Positions 1 through 8,084 of a DNA stretch of 64,000 nucleotides are shown piece after piece (within the stretch, counting starts at the first letter, position 1; each line of letters opens with the position of its first letter). The notes beneath the pieces were generated by a model. That model saw only the letters and a list, made by a program, of their open reading frames with translations. It was not told the DNA's origin and made no database searches. The translations under genes were made by a program, and so were the position numbers. The stretch comes from Ceratotherium simum simum (Eukaryota > Chordata > Mammalia > Perissodactyla > Rhinocerotidae): the NCBI RefSeq assembly GCF_000283155.1, contig NW_004454229.1, positions 519,024 through 583,023 on the forward strand. Reading direction: 5' to 3'.

Positions 1-1035
1 TATGCAAATTGGAGAGAGGAGCTCCCTTTTGTTTTCAGAAGACACAGCCTCATGGCAGTGCACAAAGCTTGGGGAGCAGACCAAGGGCTGAATTTCAGTG
101 TCCACTCATCCCCTTGGCAGAGTGTCTTGAACAGTGAACAACCTGTGCAACTGTACGTGGTGGACTGTTTTACTGTCCTGCGTTCCTGAAGGGGTCAGAC
201 CTCCGTTCTTGCTCCCATAAAAGAGGATAAACAAACAGAGGGGATCTTCACAGAACTTTCCATATGAGCTCCAGTGCCCAGTACAGGGCCTGGGAGAGAT
301 TAGGAACCAAAAGGGTTTAATGGAACACTGTACATCATGGTTCAGCGGCCCAAACGCAGGCTGCAGCTGTCATGGTGGACTGTTCACACTTGAACAGTCC
401 GAGCAGACCCCTGACCTCCTAGTCACGGAGACACGGAAGCCAGCACGAGGGGTCTCCCGCAGCTTCCCCACGAAAGCCCTGAGTCTAGCTGCATCCCGCC
501 CTCATTCCTCCTCCCTCACTGTCTGGCCATGCAGTCCTGCTCTGCATTTCCTGGATTTCTTCCCTCCACTCTCCCCTGCCTAAGACATCCATTCACCGTC
601 CAGATCTCCTTCAGCATAACTTCTTCCAGGGCCAAGGGGAGGTGGTGGGGGGCTTCCCTGACACCCCACAGCAGGAGGGGTCTGCCGGTTACAAACTCCG
701 GTCGCTCTCTGCACTTTTTCACGATACTCCGTGCATTTGTAACTTATTTCTTCAGTTTCTCTCTTTCCCTGATGGACTGCAGGCTGCCCGGGGCAGGGAT
801 GTGCCTGCCTGGTTGTTGGTACAACCTCAGTGCCTGGCCCCGCCCGCATGCGGAAGGGGGCCAGGGGCAGTCGTCTGTGGCTGAATAGACGAGTGACCAT
901 GCGCAGGAAGTGAGGTGTCAGTTCACTCGTTAGTGAATGCTCTGAGCTCCAACGGGTCAGCTCTCCTGACCTCAACTGCAGCCTGGTCCCTGGACCCCAG
1001 AAAGGTAAAGAATGGAGGGAAAATACAGACCAACC
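1..1035. other. Unassigned GC-moderate sequence
   Basis: No gene, exon or repeat that I can name. A perfect octamer motif, ATGCAAAT, lies at 2-9 (POU-factor site by family knowledge), but it stands alone and probably means nothing by itself. Open frames here overlap each other on both strands and show no protein-like pattern. Confidence 0.5.
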
Positions 1036-1148
1036 AGGCCTACCCTGCTACCCGACAGTTTAGGAAACTGAGACCCAGAGAGAACAAAGGGGGATGAGCC
1101 CACCTGAGCTCACGCTGTGAGGGAACAGCAGAGCCTGATCCCATTAGG
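1036..1148 (-). mobile_element. MIR SINE fragment
   Basis: The stretch reading ACAGTTTAGGAAACTGAGAC followed by CCAGAGAGAA and a degenerate AGGTCACACAG-like segment is the usual antisense MIR core. MIRs are extinct tRNA-derived SINEs shared by all mammals. The copy is diverged and partial. Confidence 0.6.
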
Positions 1149-1204
1149 GTCCTCGCCCTGGCCCGGGGCCCGTGGGGGAGAGATGGTCCAGGGGACAAGT
1201 TCTT

Positions 1205-1355
1205 GGTAGCAGCTTCTAATAATAATAAGTGATGCCTCCATGTGTACAACACTTTACAGTTTCCAAAAGGCCATCACCACATCCTCACACCAGCTCTGTA
1301 TGGTAGGCAGGCCACGAATGGCTGGCTGTCCCCAACGTGCGGATGCGGAAACTGA
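1205..1355 (-). mobile_element. MIR-like SINE fragment
   Basis: The order AATAATAATAA, ACACTTTACAGTTT, CCTCACACCAGCTCTGTATGG and GCGGAAACTGAGTC follows the antisense MIR consensus (end of element first). Strongly diverged. Confidence 0.5.
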
Positions 1356-1492
1356 GTCCAGCGCCTCTTGTGTGTGGCTGGGGCTGCTGCTTCCCTCCCA
1401 TGATCCTGGAGAAGAACATCTTGAAGGGCTGTGCAAGTGGGGGGCCCCGAAACCCAGGCTTCCTTAACTTCATGGTAAAGCTGTTTTTGAAA

Positions 1493-1528
<36 letters not shown>

Positions 1529-1534
1529 CTGTGT
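1493..1534. repeat. (TG)n microsatellite
   Basis: Nearly pure TG dinucleotides, interrupted by GCGCGCG at about 1517-1523. It is an alternating purine-pyrimidine tract of a type known to favour Z-DNA and to vary in length. It generates spurious Val/Cys frames on one strand and Thr/His frames on the other. Confidence 0.95.
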
Positions 1535-1569
1535 GAAGAGGGGAAGGTGGCAGCATCAGCCCAGGTTGG

Positions 1570-1765
1570 AGAAGGAGGCTGGGTCGGGCACGGGGGGACT
1601 TGGAATGCCAGGCTAGGGAGTTGGGTTTTGTCCAGCAGCAGAAGGTGAGCCACGGGTGGTGTCTGACCCAGAGGGTGACATGCTCGGAGTGGGTTTTGGG
1701 AAGCCCTTCTGGTACTGTTGAGGGCGGATTGGCAGGTGTGAGTCTGAGGCAGGGTGGGGGAAGAT
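1570..1765 (-). mobile_element. L2 LINE fragment (ORF2 3' part, antisense)
   Basis: GGCTAGGGAGTTGGGTTTTG, then AGGGTGACATGCTCGGAGTG, matches the antisense of the L2 ORF2 C-terminal region. The usual antisense wording there is AAGGAGTTTGGATTTTATTC followed by GGAGTGACATGATC. No frame survives. Confidence 0.5.
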
Positions 1766-2124
1766 GTGAGGATGATATCTCTCCTCTGTTGGGTGTGTGC
1801 CTGGCAGGCTGCTGGGCAGGGCAGGATGGTGGGGAGTGGGGCAACATCTGTAAGAATGTCACCCACCTTCAGCCTGTGGAAGAACAGTGAGCTCATATTT
1901 TGGGAGCCATAGAGCAGCGGGCCAGCATCTGGCCTGGAACTGGGCTGCTGAGCCGCAGACCCTGCTGTAGTAAATCCCACCCAGAGCCAGCGCCACAGGG
2001 GCCAGCGCACCGGGGGTGGAGAAGGCCAGCAGGGCCTGGCCCTGTGTACTGTTGGGCACCTGGCGGGTGTCAGAGAGAGGCAGCAGGGTGACCCCTCCCC
2101 ATGCTGGCCATGGGCACCCCGGGG

Positions 2125-2425
2125 GCCTTTGTGTGTAGAGTATGTGTATGTGAGATAAGACCAGCTGGAGTACCCCAGAGAGGTGTGTAAGACTGTGAGG
2201 CTGTGTGTGTGTGAACAAAAGGAAGCATATGAAACTGAGTGCGAGATTGTGTCAGACCATGTCTGCACGAGCATGAAACGGTGCATGGCCATGACTGTTT
2301 CTGTGTGTGTGTGTAACTGTGTGTGTGTGGGGGGTGAGCCTGTGAGGTGAATGTGAGCATGTGTGTCTCACTCCGTGTAGGGGGTGTGAGATTCTGTGCA
2401 CACAACTGTGTGCACACCAGGAGCC
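2125..2425. repeat. GT-rich low-complexity tract
   Basis: Irregular GTGTGT, GTGAG and TGTGAGA words without a fixed period. It looks like a decayed microsatellite cluster. It produces the 335-codon minus-strand open frame over 1285-2292, rich in His, Thr and Ser, which I do not believe is a gene. Confidence 0.8.
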
Positions 2426-2429
2426 ACGG

Positions 2430-2900
2430 AGAGGTGGGGAGGCTGGGAGAACAGACTGCTCTCCGGTGCCCCAGTTCTCCGCGTCAGGCAGCCTCTGCAG
2501 ACTCATGTGACGTGGTGGCAGGAGGGTGGAGGAGACCGAGGGCTGGAGGCAGGGGCCGGCCCCACGCCCAGCCGCCCTTCTCGGAGGTCAGTGCCTGTGC
2601 TGCCAAGGCCCTCAGGGTCCTCCTCCTTGACTAACGCTCACTCAGTCCACGCAGTCCCGTGGGAGCCTGACTAGACCCCTGGCTGCCTCCCTGTGGGGGC
2701 TCTGCCCGCTGCCCCTGCTGCCCTCACCCGTGCTGCTCCCCACCGGGTAGCAGAGCCCAGGGCTGGGGCGGAGGGGCTCAGGAAAGCCTTGCCCAGGGAG
2801 CAACTTCTGGAGCTGGCAGCAGCCCTGGCTGTTGGCAGGGGCAGGGACTTAAATCCCCATTTGGCTCTTCAAGTGGAGGAGACAGCCCAGTGCTCAAAAG
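2430..2900. other. GC-rich unassigned sequence
   Basis: Single-copy-looking GC-rich DNA with scattered CpG (for example around 2530-2590), but no gene, splice-bounded frame or named repeat. Confidence 0.4.
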
Positions 2901-2904
2901 AAAA

Positions 2905-3035
2905 CAAAACCTTGACTGGAGAGCAGGAGGCACGGCCAGAGGCCCAGCTCTGTCCCGGACCTGCTGTGTGACCCTGAGTAAGCCCCTTGCCCTCTCTGGA
3001 TGATGCATGGATTAGCCTAGATACTCTCTCATCTT
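2905..3035 (+). mobile_element. MIR SINE fragment
   Basis: CCAGCTCTGTCC...CTGCTGTGTGACCCTGAGTA...CCTTGCCCTCTCTGG follows the sense MIR core (GCTGTGTGACCTTGGGCAAG...CTCTCTGTGCC). Partial and diverged. Confidence 0.65.
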
Positions 3036-3221
3036 AAGCTCAGAGGCGACGATGAGGCCGATCTGATCTCCGAGCCGCAGAGCCATAACCCTGTACCTAG
3101 TTGAGCAAAATTCTCTCTGGAAGCTCCTGAGGGCAGGCACTGAGCAGGGCAGGGCAGGGCAGGACCGGCACACAGTAGGGCCTCCGGAAGTGCTAGTGAG
3201 CTGGTGTGGGGACTCATGCCC

Positions 3222-3235
3222 GGGGGGGGGGGGGG
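3222..3235 (+). repeat. Poly-G run (14 G)
   Basis: Fourteen consecutive G bases between ATGCCC and CGCATC. Long G runs are prone to length variation and to sequencing or assembly error, and can form G-quadruplex structures. An AGGGC repeat of about four units lies just upstream at 3144-3162. Confidence 0.9.
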
Positions 3236-3299
3236 CGCATCATGGCAATAACGAGACCGGCGAAGGTTCCAGGAGCGACGGCCGGTGCCAGGGAAGGCC

Positions 3300-3355
3300 T
3301 GGGGCACTTTCCATCAACCCTCACAAGGCTTCTCCCGCATGGGAGGCAGTATTAG
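3300..3355 (-). mobile_element. MIR fragment
   Basis: CACTTTCCATCAACCCTCAC...GGGAGGCAGTATTAG matches the antisense MIR 3' half (AATCCTCACAACAACCC...GAGGTAGGTATTAT). Short, so tentative. Confidence 0.4.
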
Positions 3356-3359
3356 TTCG

Positions 3360-3920
3360 GCTTAGGGGCCAGGGAGGCAGCGGCGGGCGGCAGCACAGCT
3401 GCCGTGGCCAGGGAGCCCCGGCCGGGAGCCCGCACCCTCCTGCCCGCGTCCCGCGCCGCCTGCCCGGGGCCCACCTCCCCAGGCCGGGCCGAGGGTTTTC
3501 ACAGCGCAGCTCCCAGAGAGAGCGGGATTAGGAGAACTGCTCGGGTGGGCCGGAGCCGGGGGCCAGGGGGAGGCGGGCGGAAACCCAAAACCTCCGCAGC
3601 TGTTTCCAGTTTGCTGCCCGCTGGACGGCGCGGGGCGCAGGAGGAGGGCGCACCGCCGAGCCTTCTCTGCGCGTCCCTCTCGAGTCCTCGGTCTCCGGGG
3701 CTCTCAGTCTGTCTTTTTCCCTCCCTGACTCTTTCTTTATCTCATGGAATCAAGGAAATCGTCGAGGTCTCTGGTCCCTCTGCAAGGGGGGTACTGGGTT
3801 CTCCTGACCACAGGCGTTCTGCTCGGCTGCGCTCGCCCGCCTCTGCTCGTGCAGGGAGGTGGCTCTGCCCGCCAGGAACAGAGTGGCTCCCGAAGCCCGG
3901 GCTCAGAGCTCACCGTCAGG
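3360..3920. promoter_or_regulatory. CpG island, possible orphan promoter
   Basis: Counting by eye, 3361-3720 holds about 36 CpG in 360 bases at roughly 70 percent G+C, an observed/expected ratio near 0.8. CpG then thins out to about 3920. The rest of the window is CpG-poor. By general knowledge such islands are usually promoters or Polycomb-bound regulatory sites. GC-box-like GGGGGAGGCGGGCGG lies at 3566-3580. There is no TATA box at a fixed place and no recognisable first coding exon. A 134-codon plus frame opens at 3744, just downstream, with a hydrophobic segment near residues 17-31, but it has a poor Kozak context and no family match that I know. Strand is undecided. Confidence 0.6.
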
Positions 3921-4170
3921 ACCGCAGAGCGCCTGCACGTGCTTCCCCTCTTGTCCTGGCTCTGCGTCTCCATACTCCAGACCCTCGGTTCCTGGGCATC
4001 TCCTCCACCGGCCCTCCCCAGGCTCACAGCGCGGAGCCTCCATGAAGCGCCAGGTTCCAGTGCTGACTTCGTACTCCAGGCAGAAGGCAAGAAATCTCTG
4101 CCTCCCAGTGATCTCAAAGCCCGGCTTCCAGGAGACAACTGCTGTTGACAGCTCAGAGAGGGATGGGGTA

Positions 4171-4295
4171 TAGTGGAGGAGAGAGAGCCTGGGCTCGGAA
4201 GTCAGACAGACCTGGGTGCAAATTCTGCTTCCTTGCTAACCAGCTGTGCTCCCTTGAGCAAGACGTCCGAGCCTCAGCTATAAAATGAGGTGGTC
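4171..4295 (+). mobile_element. MIR SINE, sense
   Basis: The series AGCCTGGGCTCGGAAGTCAG, ACCTGGGTGCAAATTCTGC, CTAACCAGCTGTGCTCCCTTG and CCTCAGCTATAAAATGAGG is the classic MIR body (tRNA-related part then core). Lightly diverged for MIR. Confidence 0.85.
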
Positions 4296-4384
4296 CTTGG
4301 GCAAGCAGCAGGCACCGTCTTGGTGTAGAATAGGCTTCGAGAGGCAGGAGTTGCTGCTCCAGTCCAAGACTCCATATGACCTTC

Positions 4385-4645
4385 CCACTCTCCTGTTCTA
4401 ATGCCTTCCATGGCTCCCCAGTACTTATAGAGTAAAACCCCAGCCCCCTGTCGGCAGTCCAGGCCTTCCATGATGGCTGTCAAATCTACATTTCAAGTTC
4501 TTATCTCAGCACTTGAGAGACGCTCCCACAACACACTCTCCATTCTCCCACTGCCATGCCTTTCGCCAGGCTGTGAGCTTCAGCAGGAACACCTTTCCTA
4601 CCTCCTCCCACTTGTCCACGTGTTTATGTCACTTAGGGGCTGCAA
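4385..4645 (+). mobile_element. L2 LINE 3' fragment, sense
   Basis: CCTTCCATGGCTCCCCAGTA...AGAGTAAAACCCCAG...CAGTCCAGGCC is the L2 ORF2 region encoding the LHWLP..RIKSKL-like motif. It is followed by the CTCCCACTGCCATGCCTTTC 3' portion. Frames are broken. Confidence 0.7.
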
Positions 4646-4719
4646 GGCCCGTTCAGCCAGAGAGGGTCATTTATTCACTGCTTCACCTGACCGTGGGGCT
4701 TCACGGAGAGCCACCTTGG

Positions 4720-4860
4720 TTCTAAGCTAGGCACTGGGGACAGAGACCAGCCGTGTACTCGGGTAGCTCCAGTCTGGTGGGAGGGGCAGCTTCACCCCTG
4801 GCGTCTGGGCAGGAGCAGAAGGCCTGCCAGGGAGAGCAGCAGCCGGGAAGGGACTGCTGA
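4720..4860 (-). mobile_element. L2 fragment, antisense
   Basis: CTAGGCACTGGGGACAGAGA...GGTAGCTCCAGTCTGGTGGG follows the antisense L2 3' region (GTGCCAGGCACTG...GGAGCTTACAGTCTAGTGGG). Diverged. Confidence 0.5.
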
Positions 4861-5225
4861 GGGCAGCTGGCAGGAGCTGCGGTGGGCACACTTCTTTTCT
4901 GTCTCCAGCGTGCCTGACCACCCAGCCCTCATTACTTTTCAACCCACCAACAGTAGACTTCCTTGGCTGAGCCTTAGAGTTTAGGCTCCAAGCAACAGGC
5001 CAGATACCTGAGATAAGGAAAGACTTTTAAAGTCACCATGAAGTGTGTAAGGCTCCCGACCTCAAAGGCAAGGCAGGAAGAATTGGTCCTCAGGGCTCAG
5101 AACCGGTGGGCTGGTGGGCAAGGCCTGCCTCGGGCGCTCACCTCCAGGGCTCTCAGAGAGCTTGAAGATTTGGCTCCAGGTTTGTGCAGTCGGAGCTGGT
5201 GGCTTTGATTTCTGGGTTTTATTAC
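4860..5225. other. Unassigned sequence
   Basis: No gene and no repeat that I can name. Moderate GC, unremarkable. Confidence 0.4.
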
Positions 5226-5227
5226 CC

Positions 5228-5505
5228 AAGGTGAATGTGTGTGAGAGTGTGTGTTGATTTGTGAGTCTGTGGGTCAGAGTGTGAGTCTGTGCAAGTGTAA
5301 GCATGCATGTGCGGTACCTGGGTGTGTGCCTGTGTGGGAGGCGGGCCGTGCGTACCATATGTGGCAGCGTCGGATGTGTCAGACTTTGTGCCGAGTGTGT
5401 GTGGGGTGATGTGGGTGGTGGGAGCTTGTGTGGTGACTTCGGATGGTCTTGGAGCTCTGGTGCGTTACGGCCTCTCCGGGGGTTTGTTGTGGGGTTTTGG
5501 AGGGC
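5228..5505. repeat. GT-rich low-complexity tract
   Basis: GTGTGTGAGAGTGTGTGT, GTGAGTCTGTG and similar words with no strict period, like the tract at 2125-2425. The 148-codon minus-strand frame across it is an artefact of composition (His, Thr and Ser repeats). Confidence 0.75.
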
Positions 5506-5694
5506 CATGTGAGTTGGGACTGGGTTGTAAAGCTGACTGAGATCTGATTAGGACACTAAACAAATATAAGAAACATGATCTTTTTATGACCCCAGAGCTA
5601 AGGTTTGGGTTGTTAAAAAGGCAACAGTTGGAAAACAGACCGTTGGATGAGACCATTTCTGATCCACTTTTTGCTTTAAAAAGAAACCAGCCCC

Positions 5695-5994
5695 GGGCTG
5701 GCCCCGTGGCTTAGAAGTTAAGTGCGCGTGCTCTGCTACTGGTGGCCCGGGTTCGGTGCGCGCACCGACGCACCGCTTCTCCGGCCATGCTGTGGCCACG
5801 TCCCACATACAGCAACTAGAAGGATGTGCAACTATGACATACAACTATCTACTGGAGCTTTGGGGGGAAAAAAGGAGGAGGATTGGCATTGGATGTTAGT
5901 TCAGAGCCGGTCTTCCTCAGCAAAAAGAGGAGGATTAGCATGGATGTTAGCTCAGGGCTGATCTTCCTCACACACACAAAAAAAATAAATAAAT
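5695..5994 (+). mobile_element. ERE-type SINE, full length, with 17-bp target duplication
   Basis: A complete copy: GGGCTGGCCCCGTGGCTTAG head, A-box-like GTGGCTTAGAAGTTAAGTG and B-box-like GGTTCGGTGCG (tRNA-derived Pol III promoter). Then come the CCCACATACAGCAACTAGAA body, two GGAGGATTGGCA/GGAGGATTAGCA tail units and an A-rich end with AAATAAATAAAT. It is flanked by a perfect 17-bp direct repeat, AAAAAGAAACCAGCCCC, at 5678-5694 and 5995-6011. That fixes both boundaries and shows insertion by L1-type target-primed reverse transcription. ERE SINEs are known from perissodactyls. Perfect target repeats suggest a fairly recent insertion. Confidence 0.97.
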
Positions 5995-6145
5995 AAAAAG
6001 AAACCAGCCCCAAATGACAGTGCAATTGATGCGAAAGTTCTGGCTTTGAGCTGAGGGCACAAATTTGGTCATGGGGCCAGGTACCTCTCCTGTCTCTCAG
6101 CCCAGTAGCCCCCACAGCCAGGCTTTGGGGTGATGCCGTGATGTG

Positions 6146-6380
6146 CTGGCGGGAGCATGGATCTCCATGCAGTGTAGATCTGAGTTCAAATCCCAGCTCT
6201 GTCGTTCACTAGGTGTATGACTTTGGGCAGATATATTCCTTCTCTGCCTTAGTTTCCTGTCTGTAGGCTGGGCAAGGATGTCATCTTACAGGATTATTAA
6301 GGGAATTGAAGCATGCAACGTATGTGCAGCAACTAACAGTTTCTGGAACCTAGTAGGCATTTAATAAATAGGCACTTACC
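6146..6380 (+). mobile_element. MIR SINE, nearly full length, sense
   Basis: GAGTTCAAATCCCAGCTCTG, CACTAGGTGTATGACTTTGG, CTTAGTTTCCTGTCTGTAGG and the tail ACCTAGTAGGCATTTAATAA are in the right order and spacing for MIR. Confidence 0.85.
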
Positions 6381-6419
6381 CACTGAGCTGGTTATTCGCT
6401 TTCTTTTTCCCACCCATTC

Positions 6420-6900
6420 CGTGACACTCCCCGGTCCATTCTCTGCCTTGCTTGGTGCCCCAGGAGTTTGGCTCTATGGACTGTATGACCTGGGCTCTTT
6501 GTCCTATGGCTTCCTGTTGTGTTCAGCCAATGGAAGACTCCAGCAAGAAATGCAGGGGAGAGAGGCTGAGGTGTTCACTGCTTTATCTTCCACTCCCTCC
6601 CTGCTGGGCTATGGCTTTAACAGTGGCCGTGTCTTCTTGCTGTGGCCACAGCTCCTGTTGGGCAGCTTCTCTCCCATGGCTGTAGCTCTCACTAGTAACT
6701 CCCTTGGGGGAACAGGGATGGGAAGGGCTGGTCCTGGACTCTTCACCATCCCAGGTGCTCCTATGCCTGCTCACACCTCTTCATTCAATTCTCTTCATTA
6801 AATCGCCCCTCATTAAATTTTCTCCAATTAATCCTGTTGTTGAGCTGTCTGTTGCCTGTAGGGAACCCAATGGACAGACTCACTTGTCGCTCAGCCTGGT
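6420..6900 (+). mobile_element. Probable old interspersed repeat, LTR-like 3' end
   Basis: The right part (AATTCTCTTCATTAAATCGC, then GTTGAGCTGTCTGTTGCC) resembles the polyadenylation/R region of old mammalian LTRs, but I cannot name a family. Two overlapping plus frames (126 and 77 codons) cross it without recognisable domains. It may equally be unique DNA. Confidence 0.3.
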
Positions 6901-6989
6901 TTGATCTAGAATTCATCCCTGTAGGGAGCTGTAGAAGAAAGAGATGAATTCAATGGATTTGTGTGAGCTCGGGTCGTCGTGATTGGGAT

Positions 6990-7110
6990 CCAGTTTCTCA
7001 TTTTGCCAGTAGGAGAAAAAGAGGCTGAAAGTGGAATGGAACTAAGTCGTATCATAGAGCGAGAGAGTGACCAGCAGGGATGAGAACTTAGGATGAGAAC
7101 TCCTATCTCC
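6990..7110 (-). mobile_element. MIR-like fragment
   Basis: CAGTTTCTCATTTTGCCAGT...GAGGCTGAAAGTGG... followed by GAGAGTGACCAGCAGGGAT approximates the antisense MIR core. Weak. Confidence 0.3.
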
Positions 7111-7319
7111 TCAGTCCTGCGAACTCACTGATGACAGCTTCAGTTTGTTATTAGAAACGTGTGTGTATTATTGCTTACTTGTGTCATGAGTCTACTTTCT
7201 GACAATATTGTAGATTATTTAGGGCAGAAATCTTGACACTTATTCTAAACAGCCCCAAGGCCTCACACTGATCTCTTTGTGTAGTAGATACTCAATACAT
7301 TTTATTTGTTTAACAAACA

Positions 7320-7515
7320 TTTCTGAGTATCTTCTAATAATAGCTTTCATTTGTTGAGAGCTTACTATGTGTCAAAAACTAAGTTAACGACTTTATATAC
7401 ATGTTCTTCTCGAATTCCTATTTCACAGATGTGGAATCTGAAACATAAAGAACTTAGCTAACCTCCCCAAAGTCCTGGAGTCAGTGAGTGGCAGAGCTGG
7501 GCTCTCTTAAGCACT
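7320..7515 (-). mobile_element. MIR SINE, antisense
   Basis: CATTTGTTGAGAGCTTACTA, GTGTCAAAAACTAAG, TCACAGATGTGGAATCTGAA and GAGTGGCAGAGCTGGGCTCT run in antisense MIR order. Confidence 0.8.
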
Positions 7516-7529
7516 TTGCTCTCCTTTCC

Positions 7530-7720
7530 TACGATGTGTCTGTGTCAAGTGCCGAGGGTTCAAGGGCTTATCAGAAGTGACCTCTGCTCTCAGGGAGCTC
7601 ATGACCAAGTTGGGGAGATGTGTGTGAACAGATATTCTGGGGACACACAAATCCAAACACAGCCTGATATCTGATAAGATGACAAAGTAATGCAGGGCGC
7701 TGGATCCCTCCCCAAAACCA
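7530..7720 (-). mobile_element. L2-like fragment, antisense
   Basis: CAAGTGCCGAGGGTTCAAGG...GACCTCTGCTCTCAGGGAGC matches the antisense L2 GTCCCTGCCCTCATGGAGCT portion. Weak outside that core. Confidence 0.4.
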
Positions 7721-7739
7721 AGCCCAGGAAATGCCACAC

Positions 7740-8080
7740 ATTCAGAGAGATATGAATTAATTTCAGATGATAAAAACTGTGAAAACCCCCTGGGTATGCA
7801 GAAGGTGGTAGGGTCCTGGGGTGTGAGGGATGGATGGAAGCCTGAAGTAGAGGAGCTCAGAGGCCGTGGACGGAGGCAGGTGAGGGGAAGGATTATGTGG
7901 CATCCTTGAATCTCCCCTACATTGTCTTTGATGGGTCACTGCCCATCCTGTTGCCACTGCAGTGTGGAAAACACTAGTGACAGTGATAATAACACATGCA
8001 GGGAATGAGTCAGTGCCTGAGCACTCCATCGCCCTAGTCCCTACCAGTCTTCGCTCTGAGACATAGATAATTGTACCTGA
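7740..8080. other. Unassigned sequence
   Basis: No gene or named repeat. This is the transition from GC-rich to AT-rich DNA. Confidence 0.4.
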
Positions 8081-8084
8081 GGAT

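Noticed and set aside
2..9. Octamer ATGCAAAT as a promoter element
   Set aside because: One isolated 8-mer with no TATA, CpG or transcript evidence; expected by chance about once per 30 kb on two strands.
1285..2292. 335-codon minus-strand open frame, the longest in the window
   Set aside because: It lies over an antisense MIR, a TG microsatellite, antisense L2 and a GT-rich tract. The His/Thr/Ser/Pro-rich peptide reflects composition, and no domain or conserved start is visible.
5062..5508. 148-codon minus-strand frame
   Set aside because: Encoded by GT-rich low-complexity DNA (HTHTLTH-like residues). Not gene-like.
5700..5775. tRNA-like sequence (A and B boxes) in the ERE SINE heads
   Set aside because: These are tRNA-derived SINE promoters; they lack a foldable mature tRNA and sit in retroposed copies, so they are not tRNA genes.
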